Origin: Antedon mediterranea
Taxonomy: Eukaryota > Echinodermata > Crinoidea > Comatulida > Antedonidae
Direction: 5' to 3'
DNA: 64,000 bases
NCBI RefSeq assembly: GCF_964355755.1
Contig: NC_092679.1
Coordinates: 12,206,932 to 12,270,931, forward strand
The notes below the pieces were generated by a model, which saw nothing but the letters and a program-made list of their open reading frames with translations, ran no database searches and was not told the origin of the DNA. Position numbers and translations under genes: made by a program. Shown here piece after piece: positions 13,078 through 26,257 of the stretch (position 1 is its first letter; each line of letters starts with the position of its first letter).

Positions 13078-13658
13078 ATTCAGACAAAATAAGTAAGATT
13101 ATATTGCATGATAATGCATATAACAATGCCACTATTATGCCACTACTATGTCACTATTGTGTCAAAATGCAATGTCATAATTATGTCACAATGCAATCTT
13201 ACTATTTGAATGCAGATAATAAAACATTAGAAAATGTTTTTTTTTTACATTTTAACACATTGTTCTTTTGATATTGCTTTCTTTTTTTAAACTGCATATA
13301 ACTATAGCAATGAATATACTATTTCATAATGCATTATTTGTTGAATGGCATGTGTTGAACTATACCACCAATATAATACTGTTAACCCACTTTGAAATAT
13401 TTATTACGCTTCACTACCTATAACCCATATTACACTTATTATATTTTACCACCTAATATGTTGCTTTTGCACATTATTTTACTAGCTATGAAGGTCTTGC
13501 TTTGTACGTAAGTTCAATAGGCCTAAATGAAGATAGTGAATACCAGTTCAATTCTATGTGATACAGATTTGGATTTTGATTTTACCTATGAATTGGAACT
13601 TAATTCAATTCAACTTATCGGCAGTGATAGGAGCTTTACCAAAAATCAATCTGAACAA

Positions 13659-13787
13659 AGATAGTTAACATACACTACAAACTACCAAACACCAAGGGTT
13701 CAGATAGTTAGCATACACTACAAACTACCAGACACCAAGGGTTCAGATAGTTAGCATACACTACAAACTACCAGACACCAAGGGTTC
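13659..13787. repeat. 43-bp minisatellite, three copies
   Basis: Three exact-length copies of a 43-bp unit starting AGATAGTTAGCATACACTAC begin at 13659, 13702 and 13745. The second and third are nearly identical; the first has two substitutions. No coding frame is conserved. Confidence 0.9.
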
Positions 13788-14604
13788 TTAGGTACCGTTG
13801 GTATCTGTAATCACGACGGAAAATTATGGATGTGCCGAGAGAATTATGTTTTGGCCTAAAATTATAGACAATAATTATAGAATCAATCTATGCACAGAAT
13901 GAATGTTTGACGTGATGCATAAAAAACTATTAAAATTATAGAAAGTTGAAAACTTAAGTTTAAAATGTAACCTATGACATTGATTACTGAAACAGGTTGG
14001 GGGGATTTTCGTATCATCGGGGACAGAAGGTTTTTTCCTAGTTTGTTTGTGGGAGCAGAAAGTACTCCAGGCCCTACATACATACACAAAACTCAAACCC
14101 ATGTTCCACAAACTATGGGGTACAAGATTGATATAATCAATCTATCTGCAAATCAATTGTGTGGGGTGTTTCATACATTAATTTCAGTTTTTTGGTTTTT
14201 TTTTTTCACCAGCCTTTGATGTTTGTAATCCATGGACCTATATTTATATAAACCTCTATGTACTGGAATATTAAATATCCATTATATTCTCTACTTAAAA
14301 TCAACAGATTTCCAGTCTGCATAATAATAATTTTCCTGATTGTTTTATTTTGGTAATCTGTGATGATAAAATGATGGTATTAAATGCAGAGTGTCATATG
14401 ACATCATAACATGATAGATCATTTGTTGTCGTTTTAAAACATATTAATATTCCATATTTGTATGGTAATATGATGCTGGCTTACCATAGTATACAGTACA
14501 CGTTGATTGACTAAAAGTGCAATGTTGATGGAAATTATATTGGTAAGATTTTAGGAAATCTAAAATAAAGGTCACAGTATCAATTTTAATTGCTGGTAGA
14601 AAGT

Positions 14605-14700
14605 AGAGTTGTAGTTGGTAGTATTAAGATGCTTGACTATCACTGATCCTAGGGTCCTTATCCTATGGTTTGGGTTCAAATCCTGTGAGGATTTTTCATC
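14605..14700 (+). mobile_element. tRNA-derived SINE head (degenerate)
   Basis: TAGTTGGTAGTATTAAGATG resembles an A box, and GGGTTCAAATCCTG 70 bases on is a good B box. The region between is longer than in a tRNA and no acceptor stem forms. It is probably a SINE fragment. Confidence 0.45.
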
Positions 14701-15939
14701 TATGGTTATGAAATGTTAACCTAATGCTCAAATCTCATCTATAGCTCTTTTATTATTACTTGAGCCATTGGATAAACACATAGACAGCTCCCAGTAATTG
14801 TGTTTGACCATACAGGTATCCATTTACACCTGAGTAAAGAATTGACAATACACCTAAATTGAGGATTTACAGTAAACAAAAACTTAAATCAAATGGTTAA
14901 TGCTTAAGCAATATAGTGTATAGTACAAGGTTAATTATTAATTACAAATTAAATTTATAGAATATTAAATACTATGATTATTTTTAAAATTACCCCTCCT
15001 TTTGCACACCTCACAATTCCCAGTGAAATGAACAACAGCAAATATATTTATAAAAACAAAATCAGCAAGAACAACAAAGTCTTAATAGCTTCTTTCCACT
15101 CACACCATTACAGAACATCTGTGTTGGTGCCGTGGTGTGGGTAAACCCCGGCATTATAGTGGTTACGCGACAGAAATTAAAATACAGGCTGTGACCATAA
15201 TTTTAATGTGAAATCTTGTTTGATGAGTGTCTATTTCTTGCGTTTCTTGACTGGCTAATCCATGATTTCTATAATGGATGGTCCTAGGTTGGAAAACGGT
15301 TGAATGAACCTAATAATATGTCTGTTCTTTTGCATTATAATTCATTTTTATTGATCATTGGAATACTCTATTTAATCTATCTTTTACACATGAAAGCATT
15401 CGATGAGCAAATATTTATCTGTTTCATTTCAACTCTATTGAAGGTTCATTTTCCTGGTGTATATTAAAGTCAATGACAGTTGCTATAGATACAATTAGAT
15501 ATAATTTATATGTCAGCAAATCTGTTTTATAATTAATTTGAAGCATAATTAAGTAGAAAGGACTACCTTCCTTTTATTAATCCAGGATATGACTGATTAA
15601 ATTATATCACGTTTCTATACTTGTGACCATGGATCTATGAATTCATTTTATATGTCCATTTTCTGAAGTGTGGCGGCAGCTTTGTGTTTGAGAGATGACA
15701 ATACATTATTTGATGATAATTTTGAGGTTGAATTTTAATAGCAAATAGTGTATAAATTTAGTTAATTATTGAAATAATACATAATTACAGCACACCATTT
15801 AAACTTCATATCTTTAGTATAAATAATACATTCTATATAACCTTTTTAACTTGAATTATAAGAGTTTTAACTCTTAAGTGTAACTAATTTGTAACTTATT
15901 CAAAAGCCATAGTGTAAAAATAAATGGTTATCTGTGTAC

Positions 15940-16821
15940 CATCGGGATGGTCAAACGAAGGAGACAGTAATTAACAGAGCATGACTGTTCATTCAAGACA
16001 GAAGACATAGACATAATGTAGTCTAGACTTTCTACAGGCAGACTTGATGTGAAGTTTCTGCATTAGCAAGCCTACAGTAGTCTTCAAAATGGATGAACAA
16101 AAAAAACACCTAATCAAAACCTTAAAAGGGGCTTACATGGATTACTAAACGGCCATTTTTATTATTGAAAAGTTTCAAAATGATGTCATAAACTTTGCTC
16201 CGTCTATCGGACCTAAAGTGTGGTTCCCACCATTGGGGCAACGTAATGCAACACACGCAATGTAACAAAATGCCCTTCCAATAATTGTGTTTGCCCCCGC
16301 CTGCGTTAAAGCGAACCTGCTTGTTGCTGGTCAACGTTAGCATGCCGTTGACCTTGACCTGTACTAGTTTTCCAGTGTTCTTTTGTCTTGCGTTGTTGCG
16401 TGAAATCAAACTTCCTGTGGCTATGTTTGCAGCACTATTATGTCGTCGGTTCCCACTTGTGATTATGCAATATAGCACTTTGCGTTGATACATCGCTGTC
16501 TTGTGTTGCGTTCTAGTGGGAACGCGTGGTTCCCACTTGAACTCAATGTCGCAGTGACGTATCGACGCAAAGTTCTGTATTGCGTAATCACAAGTGGGAA
16601 CCGACAACGCAACAGTGCTGTAAAAATCACAAGTTTGATTTCACGCAGGTGGGGGCAAACACAATTTAAAAAAATGGAATTTTCTCACGTTGCATAGGTT
16701 ACTTTACGTTGCGTCGCTAGTGAGAACCAAGCTTAAGTGAACGCAGTGTACTGGGCTTATACACATCCACAGATTAGTATTTTGTATAAACTACCATCTC
16801 CTTTCGTTTACCATCCCGATG
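15940..16821. mobile_element. DNA element with 25-bp inverted ends, carrying a nested foldback
   Basis: The left end CATCGGGATGGT, continuing CAAACGAAGGAGA, is mirrored at the right by TCTCCTTTCGTTT and ACCATCCCGATG with one mismatch. Between them lies a second palindromic element (about 16215-16736). No target duplication is obvious and no transposase frame is present. Confidence 0.6.
16215..16736. mobile_element. Foldback MITE with TGGTTCYCAC ends and internal repeats
   Basis: The left end TGGTTCCCACCATTGGGGCA and the right end GCGTCGCTAGTGAGAACCA are inverted copies. The motif GGTTCCCACTTGTGATTA and its complement recur inside (about 16448, 16530, 16580), each near TTGCGTTG-type words. 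The GC-rich, symmetric sequence opens reading frames of up to 161 codons on the - strand that I regard as chance. Confidence 0.6.
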
Positions 16822-17482
16822 CAATTAGGCTCTCTAATGGGTGCACATAAGGTAAGTTACGCAGCCAAATTGTAATTTGAGACATTCATTTATCGCATAC
16901 ATCCAGATCAGTCCCTGTTTTTAAGCACATTTGAAAGGTTACAACACAGTCTCGAAAAGACTGGCGTGTGCCCTGCAAATTTGCTGGCTTCCGAAACCTT
17001 GTTACAACCGCTAAAATAGACAATGCTAGATAATGTAACAACCATTAATGTAGAACTACCGCTTTATTTAGTAAATCTGAAAGCAACAACATGCGATTGT
17101 GAGGCAATCATTATAATAAGTGTTGACCATGTTACATTAGAATTGATTTATTACATAAGCAGTTGGTGTTTGTACATTAGCTTCATGTTTTACTCCATAA
17201 GCGGTGGATTGGTTTACATTTATGGTTTCAGCTTTATTACTTGGTGTTTTTTACTTCAGTGGCTGTAACAAGCCCTGCTAAATCCAGACTTACAGCAATT
17301 AAAAAATAGTTTATAGGAATGATGTAGTTATCTAGCGACATACCCGGAACGTCAAGTTTCGTAAACACACCCTGACCAGTCTATGACAGGTGATACGCCC
17401 CTGTTTTTTCATTTGAAAGACTGTTATGATTCTTACATAGTAAGCTAACAAACTGATAAATTGCACATAATATATCAAATTC

Positions 17483-17556
17483 AGAGTTGGATAGCCGAGT
17501 GGTTAGGACACTTGACTGTCATACAGATATACCCGGGTTCAATTCCCGACAACTCC
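17483..17556 (+). pseudogene. tRNA-like sequence, tRNA-Asp-like pseudogene or SINE head
   Basis: Six of seven acceptor pairs can form (GAGTTG with CAACTC), there is a good A box (TAGCCGAGTGGTTAGGAC) and a good T-arm/B box (CGGGTTCAATTCCCG). The anticodon loop position reads CTGTCAT (GTC, Asp), but the anticodon stem does not pair, so a working tRNA is unlikely. Confidence 0.5.
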
Positions 17557-19169
17557 CTGTCCACTCAGCTGTAAATGAGTACCTAGTTGAAAATACTAAG
17601 GAGAAAAAAAAAAGACGTGGAAAGGAACTGGCCACCCTACCACATAATGCCGAGGCTTAGTACAATGAGCTCCTAACAGCTCATTCCCCTACATTCTGAA
17701 TGAATACAGGACTCAGAAAGTTGATACTGTTATTTTAACCTTTATTTATTCATAATGCAAATTTGATATTTGTATGTTCAATGAATCAAGAGATTACCAT
17801 GAAGTAAAAATAAATTTATAAATTCATGAAGTGAAACTTCCTATGGGGAAATGAGCTTGCATTCTGTATCTTTACTATTTTCATAATCGATAGTGGCTTG
17901 TATAATGTATTGATTACTTGAATCCTGCATAAATGTTGATGAATCTATAAAAACATTTACCGTATTTATCAAAGCGGGGCGTTTATTTGAATAAACACCG
18001 TACCCATAATATGTAGGGTTAAAGCCATTGGAATATTAATTTTTTTCTGCATTTAATAATTTCATAAAACAGGCATTTTAATTAATATGTGATGCATCTT
18101 AAAGATTTACATGTTCTATGTTTGAATAAATTTAAAATGGATCACGACATTTTACATTAAATGATGCATCAATTTGAAATATATTAATTGTCTACCTCTA
18201 GTATTAAAAATAAGTAGTAGTATTAGTAATAAAGTAATTAATTTGAAATTTTAAAACTAGGACAAGCTATCACTTTTGAGTATGTGTACTATATTTATTG
18301 GGCCATCTGTTGCATATGCATATAACAACATATTGCATTATTGTGCGGATGGGTATACACATGGGCATATACTGTATACTGTATATATATTCCATATGCA
18401 AATATATTGTCCCCCTGAAAATATATTTTTTAAATTGTTTTCTTGAGTATTCCATTGTCTCTTTATACAAGAAATCAGTTTTTTGGGGGTTTTTTTCTAT
18501 GGAACTGAATAACTCAATTTAAATTGCAAAATGCCTAATCAAAGTCTGGTTTTATAAATCTTTATTTTTCATAAAAGGGCAAAAATCTTGTTACACTGTT
18601 AGTAGTTTCAGGAAAAGTAGGATTCATTCAAAGTTCAAAGCCCCCCTGACTATTAGGATGGTGTTGGTTTAAACTATTTAACAATCTTTTTTATAAAGTG
18701 CATAACTTTTTACGCAAGTATATGCTTCTGATATAAAACATCACCTCTTACTTAGTAAGATATCTTTTGCATAAGGTAACATAATAGGTGGATACACAAA
18801 AAAACCAGATGTGAACTGGTTTGAAATACTAGTGATATACTTGATTGAAACTGTGATACATAAAATGGTTATTAATCAACAGAGGTTTAGACCTACTTAG
18901 GTTACACATTACAAATTGAGTGCAAACACAATCTACGAACACAGGATACATCAACATGAAACAGATGGAATGTTTTAGATGTATAAATAATTGTATGCAT
19001 TTTCAATACTAAAATGTAGCTCATATATTTCAGAATAAACTTGTATATCTAGGTTTAAAAAGAAATTAATTGATACAAGACAAAATTAAGTTTTCATAAA
19101 GGAAAGCTGATAAATCTTGTAATGCATTAGATAAATCCGATAAAATATTTGTTTAATCTGAAAGTCTAA

Positions 19170-19338
19170 AGCACTGTCTACACTATCAAACTTGATGTGA
19201 CAAAAAAATGTGATGTGTTCATATATGGACATGATGATGTCATATCACTACCATATTTGGGCTTATCACTATCATATTTTGGCACATCACAATTTTTTTG
19301 TCAAACTATTTTATCAAGATGGTATAGATAAGACAGAG
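19170..19338. mobile_element. Short MITE with CTCTGTCTAC-like ends, copy 2
   Basis: It begins AGCACTGTCTACACTATCAA and ends with a decayed GATAAGACAGAG. The central AATGTGATGTG is mirrored by CACATCACAATTT. It is related to 9591-9720. Confidence 0.5.
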
Positions 19339-19412
19339 ATGATTCGATAAACAAATATAGCAAGATTTTGTAGCTTGAAGATTTTGTTACAGATAGTTTT
19401 AAAATAGCTTAA

Positions 19413-19659
19413 AGGACAACTTGAACGATTTTTACGATTTATTTACAGTGTTTACTAGAAATTTTTGTGATTTGCCAGACTTTGCCAGAAAACTAATTAC
19501 GTAAATTTTGCGATGCACCTGTGACATCACAGCAATTTACAGCGACGGCTGTACAGCGACCGCGTGCAGCGATATCCTTAATCTCGCGATGGTTCTGAAA
19601 TCAAATGTACATCCCTAATACGTTGTTAAATTAAATATGGTCCTCGGTCAAGTTGTCCT
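19413..19659. mobile_element. TTAA-flanked MITE with AGGACAACTTGA ends
   Basis: The ends AGGACAACTTGA and TCAAGTTGTCCT are perfect inverted copies, each bordered by TTAA (19409-19412 and 19660-19663). TTAA duplications are typical of piggyBac and Kolobok elements. The 247-bp interior has no coding potential. Confidence 0.75.
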
Positions 19660-20555
19660 TTAAAGTATTGCAGTAATATTACAGACAATTATGTTTACAT
19701 GGAATAAACAAATTGCAATTGCAAAAAGACCACTATGCAAAAAATCATTATTTTAATAATATAACAATTTTAACAATTTAATTGCAATTCAAAATATTGA
19801 GAAAACCTGTCTTTTGCCAATGAGTTAAGAATATCAATTTTCATCAATTTAATATTATAGATTAATAAATTAATCTTTATGTAGAAGGAATTAAGAAACA
19901 ATGGTAATTTGGTTGTCATGGATACAATATCAAACTTGACATGTTTTTTTATCGTAATAATAAACACGTCACGCTTCATTTGTTATTAATATTTAATGTT
20001 AAAAATTCAGTACTGAACTACATACGGTAGGCCTACAGGAATATACAGAATATTCTTTGCGTTGAGAGTTTCTGGTTAAAACTATGGGAGGTGTCACCAC
20101 AATAGTGATGAAACACATTGAATCACATAAAGCTTTTCCACCAATCACAAGAGTTATATGTACTGACATAAGATCTAAAAATGTAGGCTATATAATAACA
20201 ATTTGCAGAAATTTCAAGGTTTTATATACTTCATTCCAAATTATGCTCCAGAATTGTGTTAATTATTTTAGACCTAATAAACTAAAAGTAAGATTTTTAT
20301 CATTCTTTCTTTCTTGTAATATTCATACACAATGTAGGCCATTATGTATAGACATACTAATAGTTTGATTTCCTAAACAACTCTCAGACTTTACTAACCT
20401 ATGCTTACAACAGTTTGGTCTAATGATGAAACAAGGTTGTACTCTGCAATCACATCTCACAATGAATAGATATAGTACCCCCTTCGCACCAAAATTTATC
20501 AAAAGTAAGGGGTGGGCTTATACCAGAATTAGTATAGTAATATAGTGGTATACAG

Positions 20556-20720
20556 TTGAAACTCAACATTCTTTAAATTTCCTATTCTTTAAATTTCCTA
20601 TACTTTAAATTTCCTATTCTTTAAATTTCCTATTTAAATTTCCTATTCTTTAAATTTCCTATTTAGATTTCCTATTCTTTAAATGTCCTATTCTCTAATG
20701 TCCTCATTCTCTAAATGTCC
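20556..20720. repeat. 16-bp AT-rich minisatellite
   Basis: The unit TTTAAATTTCCTATTC is repeated about nine times with gradual decay to TAAATGTCCTCATTC. It is followed by the inverted word GAATAGGAAATGTCCTATTC. Confidence 0.8.
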
Positions 20721-21938
20721 TCATTCTAAATTTCAATTTCATTTTTAAATGAATAGGAAATGTCCTATTCATTTAATATCTTTTTAAAGCATTTTTTATA
20801 TTAATACTAGTTTAGAGTATTGATTTTTAAATACTGTTTGGAAATAGAAAATGATTGTTATTTCGTGACAACAGAATAATTATGGCTTTCCATTCCACAT
20901 GTCAAATGTGTACTGTATACACTTTTTATCATCAGCAGATGTTCAAATTTCTATTATCATTTCCTGAATTAATATGGTAACATTCATTTTCGACTATTTG
21001 TTTTAATCTGAGTGTTTTATGAAATCACAATATTCTCCAGATTATTATGAATTTTGTTATAAATATTCTGGTCTTGTGCCTGTAATTGCTTTATAATAGA
21101 CTATAATCAACTGCATTAATATGCAACCCCTTTAAAAAAAATTATATCTAGACAATAATTGTAATTCATTTTCAATATTTTATTATTTGATAACCAGAAT
21201 ATCATTTCTATTTAATTGGTAGATTTTGTATCAAATTAGCATTGGTAATTAAAAAAAAAGTTTGATTGTAAATAGGAAGTTTAATGGTTCCATTGAACAA
21301 CAATTGTCCACAACAGTAGCACCTATGATACATAGTACAGTATGGTATCACAATCTAGTATCACAATTAGGCCTACTGTATTTAGTTTCATATTCATAAA
21401 ACAGACAAATTTCTTGTTTCTGCCTCAAAATAAAATATTTATTGTACGAGTACTTTCGACCATAGGTCATCATCAGGTATTGATAGAATATTGGTACGAA
21501 TACATATAGAAAAAGGTTTTTCATATTCATCACTATTGAAAATTATTATTATCAATCATGTTATGTATTATGCATTTCTTTTCTAAATTTAAATACAAAC
21601 AATTGTATAGTTTAATTTAATTATAATGTAGGTTTATTTGGGTATTTGAATTGTGTGTGTTTTAAGTATTTATAATAACAGTTGGTTTTGAAATCAGTAA
21701 TATTAATATGATTGCTGATAAGCTGCTTATACCAAAATAAATTGTAAACTACTATATATTTTATTATAAACATTGTGTAAATTATACAGTATATGTATGC
21801 AATTGAAAAAATTTTAAATGTTATTAATAAATTTATGTATTATATTTTTTATTCCGCAATAAATTTGATAATGTAACGTACAGTAGAACAATTACAGAAA
21901 AAGCAAATGTAGAATGAGTGGTGTTTTTTTCTATTTAA

Positions 21939-22451
21939 AGATGTATTGTCCCTTGAAACACAAAAAAAATGAAGGTCAAAATATTCTAAATTTAAAGTGG
22001 CCATATCAAAGTAATATTAAAGTTATTCACTTTAAGTCGAAAATTAGAGCCAAAAACAACAAGTTTACGTAATTAACAGGTAAATTAATTTGATTACAAA
22101 TCGTCGCGAGCGAAAGTAAACAAAGATTTCAAACTACGGGTATGCATTATGCCTGATGCTAATTAGGATTGTTTACAACTCGTCACGGTTGAGAAGAAGT
22201 TTTATGATTATGCATACAAAGTAGCCAAACAACCGCGTTGCATTATGAGATATGTTTTGATCGAAAACTTTGACTAATTCCAGTCAAAGTTATTTTTTGA
22301 ACAAAAAAACGTCTGTATTTCAGCTAAATTTTTTTTGGACTAATTTTTTGGTGAAAGTTAATAACTATTATGATACTTCAAAATGACCCACTTTTTTTCG
22401 AAATCTTTTTTTTGAAATTTTTTTGGAATTAGTCAAAGGGACAATACATCT
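21939..22451. mobile_element. TTAA-flanked MITE with AGATGTATTGTCCC ends
   Basis: The left end AGATGTATTGTCCCTT and the right end AAGGGACAATACATCT are perfect inverted copies bordered by TTAA on both sides (21935-21938, 22452-22455). It is 513 bp, with no coding frame. A fragment of one end (AGGGACAATATATCTTAA) recurs at about 52859. Confidence 0.78.
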
Positions 22452-22699
22452 TTAAGACTCTCAATAGAAAACACTGTCATGAAGCACTGTTCACAAAATT
22501 GAAATGCATATGTTGAACATTTTCATTTCACACATTATCCCACACTTTTCACCCTTGATACCCGCATTGTCATTAAATGTAGAGTGGTTCAGGATCAAAC
22601 AACAGAGCTAAAGTCTTTACCAGAAGGTCCACTTTATAATGTTACAAAAAATATAACTATACTCACACCATGAGTTCCATGTTTGTAGATTCACTGATT

Positions 22700-22800
22700 T
22701 TGTAGTAATACAAAATCCTGACATCAGGCAGGATTTGAACCCACGTTCCTGAATTGCTTCTGAGAATTAACAGTATAGATCAACGATTATTAGTATTAGT
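22700..22800 (-). mobile_element. Possible tRNA-derived SINE remnant
   Basis: On the - strand GTGGGTTCAAATCCTGCC is a good B box, but an A box upstream is not convincing. It is followed by an AT-rich trinucleotide stretch. Confidence 0.3.
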
Positions 22801-23404
22801 AGTAGTATTATTAGTTAGTTGTCTAATATCAATCAATCAATATTTGCTTTAATTGTTAAAGTTGTGTATTAAAAATTCAATATATAAATTATACACTGTA
22901 AAGTCTTTATTGTTTTTTCTTGTTATATTGTATCATTACAATATATTTGAATTAAAGTGACAAAAAAAGGTCATAATAATAATATTAATATTGATTTAAA
23001 TCAACACTTTTTTAACAGAAGCACACATGCGTAGATGGTGCAGCCATACTAATTATAAAATGTTAACACAATTACTTGGAAACTATAAAAAAACAATAGA
23101 AAATACTAGTTTTGCAACAAAAATAGTAGTAGGTAAATTTATGGGCCCTTGACCTACTCCATAGGTCTGAACCAGGGAAAGATTAGTAGAAGCCACCTCT
23201 TACGACACTGATCTTTCGTTCGTTATGACAGCTCAAGGTACAATATTAGTGAACGACGCTTATGATACGAAAGTCATCAACGATTTTGACCTCTAACCAA
23301 TCAAATTTACTCCTGCATACCAGATGTTTGCCCAAATCGGTGACACTTCAGTTTCAAACTTTATTACTGACAGTTGCTTCTAAACGTTTGAATTAATTAA
23401 TAAT

Positions 23405-23902
23405 TACAAAAAATATAAACGTCGTAGTGCTGTAACATTACATGTACTTTACTATTTCAATCGACTATGACAATAACAGTTTCAACAAAGTATTAAATCG
23501 CAAATGTTTTACTGTGTTTAGTGGTATATTATTTATAAAACATGAAAACAAATATATTGTTACTGAGTGGATAAAGAATATAATTTGTTCCTCTTTGCAC
23601 CCATCCTCTTCCCCATTCCTCAACCCTAATGTTACATACAAAACACAAATTGGGTTTGTTTAAATTAGACTCAACAAATTTGGACTCATTTTGTGACAAG
23701 TTTCTCTTTTGGAAGTAATTCCCAGAGTGCTAATTTTAGTTGACTACATAAATCACCGTGTCTATTCCTTCCTGTAAACGACATGTATCATAGTCCTGCG
23801 GTACGTAAATTTGTAATCGCCAGTTTTTTTACGCTGAAATTACTGTGTATTCAAGAAACATCTGTGGGCACAACCTAGATGGTAAGCGAGCAAACCATCT
23901 AG
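23405..23902 (+). mobile_element. 3' part of a second Helitron-like family
   Basis: The sequence ends in CCTAGATGGTAAGCGAGC, AAACCATCTAG followed by T, a hairpin closing on CTAG. The 500 bases before it are an inverted, diverged copy of 26258-27040. The 5' end is not identifiable. Confidence 0.5.
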
Positions 23903-24239
23903 TTCAACTAAATTCACCTCGCCAGCATGAGAAGGGCTGTGGCTCAACTAACGCATTTCTCACCGTTGTCAGCTCTTGTGTTTCACACAAACGTAAAAAA
24001 TACTGACATTTTCTATTTCAATACTAGTTTACACAATTCATTGCAGTAAGATCACGTTGAAGTTTGTGCAATTCAAAATACAATGTAACTTACTACAAAT
24101 TAAAAGGAAATGTTAAACATCGCTTCACCTGACCCACAAACCTTACACTTATTTTTTCCAAGTGGTAAAGTGTTTGAATGGAATTTAAATTTTAAACTTG
24201 AGCCATAAAAATAGGTAAGGTTCTAGGCCAGGTAACTCT

Positions 24240-25790
24240 TTTATCAAAGAATAATCAAGCAAAGATGATTTTCTTACTACTTCTTGTTTCCAAAAAGTAG
24301 TATATGATTGTTTAATTGTATTTTCAAATGGCTTGACCCAGTTTATATCAAACTCAGTACCTGCACATAATATATCATTAAGAATGGCATTGAAATCAAA
24401 CTAATATAATCACAAGTTTTTTCAAATTTCTTAATAAATTGGTACCTTGAATTATAATTCTTAAGTCTAATAATTGTATTTGATATGAGTTTTGGCCAAC
24501 AATTCATTTCCATACACATAATATTTCTTATATATTTTGCTTTAAAAATATCCTGGGTATACTTTAATTTGTTTGCCAACCTAGATCACCATTTTTTGCA
24601 GTGGGTCTACTCGCTTTAAGTATTGTTTGCACAATTTGTAATTGGTATGTTGTTAGTATTTGTATTACACATACAGCACATGCATAGTTAATAGTCGGAA
24701 GGCCGATCCTCCATATACAAACGATCAAAATTGTTGAGTCTATCTAAATCTAGTCTAGATTTAATGTACGCAATGATCCTATTACCCTTTTTGATAACTT
24801 GATTGAATGTGGAAATTGTCTTTTAGATTTCTAGAAATGTTTACACCAATTTACTTATTATATGTGTCAACTTCAGATATAAAAGTATCCCCCAATTTCC
24901 AAAGTTTTTCACTATTCAAATTCTGCCTATTATCAAAACATTTGACTTTTCACTATTAAAATTAAATTTCCATTTATTAGCAAATACGGATACTAAATCT
25001 AACATTTTATTAAATTCTTTTTCACTAACTGCTAAAAGTACGATATCGTCAGCCAAAAAAAATGCTACCCATGGAGATATCGTGTATGCGCACACCTAAC
25101 GCGTGTTCTCGTAATAAGTTAGTGAGTTTGTTCATTTTTTTGCAAAACAAGGATGGGGAAAAGACCCTTGCTTAACAACTTCTTCTATCGTATATTTTGG
25201 TGTATAAGTAGCATATTTGACACGCAAATTTAACCTCTAAATTAAGGGTGCATCTTACACCGAACATAAATGCTTCACCGCACAATTGTACACTGACACC
25301 TCGTTAGCTAGGCCTAAGGCTTTAAGGTAAGACACAAAAGACTGTGTCACCAAATCTTACTTGCCCCTTAACATTGTCATATAGGCTACTTATAATATTC
25401 CATAATCTACTACGAATTCATATATTCCATATTTCCATTAGCAATCCATACGCTATCAAATGCTTTTTTATGTCAAGGCATGCTAAGGAAGTCTTCTTGC
25501 CTTCAGCAAGTCAGAGCATTATTTTTTTCTAAGAAGTCGGAAACTGTGTAATGTACAACAACTCTATTTTTGAAACGCAAAGATGTTAAAGTTATTTAGT
25601 TAACACCCTTTTTATATATTGGTACAACAATGCTACTATTCCATTCCGACGGTACCTTTTCAAGACTCACAATTCTTTTGAATATGGATAAAATTAGTCT
25701 ATTTAAAATTGGCCCACCGTTTTTTAGTAATTTATTTGATAGATTGTCAGAGCCAGCAGATTTGTTGTTTTTTGATTAGTAGATAGCAGA
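24240..25790 (-). pseudogene. Degenerate non-LTR retrotransposon reverse transcriptase
   Basis: On the - strand, pieces of a reverse transcriptase appear in the right order but in shifting frames with many stops. They are SAGSDNLSNKLLKNGGP (about 25760), VPSEWNSSIVVPIYKKG (about 25650), motif A LDIKKAFDSVW (about 25460), a QGSFPHPCFAKKWTNSL block (about 25150), the catalytic LADDIVLL (about 25050), and FANKWKFNFNSEKS (about 24970). Order and spacing match LINE-type enzymes. The element is dead. It lies between the two inward-facing Helitron-like ends at 23902 and 26258. Confidence 0.75.
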
Positions 25791-26257
25791 TTCCACTATA
25801 TCTAATGTGAGTTTAATGTCAACGACATATATATGCATCTTGGCATGACAAACAACATAAATTTTAAAGTTTTTAAGTAATGTGAACAAAAAAGTTTAGA
25901 TTCGTGAAAAAGCATGAGCCTCATGCCAAATCCTTGAGACGTGTATGAACAGTATTATAATCCCATGTCTAATCACTAAACCTCATGGAGACATTTTGTA
26001 CTATTATGTTTGGACCTATGACTAAATAGATTTATTTTACACTTACAGAAAATGACAGAAAATGTTTCAAATTTATCGATGTTCAATATTTTCATCTTCA
26101 CGGTCATCAATGAGTAGATTAATTATTGGTTCATCATTGATGTTTTAAATAATTGCTTTTTTGTCATTTTGATTGCTGTTGTCTTTTATGTCAACAATAG
26201 GGAATTCCCCTAAAACTAGTCAATACAAAGAGGGCAGCATTACTAAAATTGGGAAGA

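Noticed and set aside
14541-14560. Donor-like ATTGGTAAG as a possible first-pore exon end for the second K2P cassette
   Set aside because: The frame needed for Ile-Gly has a stop codon shortly upstream and no pore-helix residues.
16122-16607. 161-codon frame on the - strand
   Set aside because: It lies inside a palindromic foldback element whose symmetry and GC content open frames on both strands; no recognisable protein.
17483-17556. Functional tRNA-Asp gene
   Set aside because: The anticodon stem does not pair and the first acceptor pair is mismatched, so it is listed as a pseudogene or SINE head.
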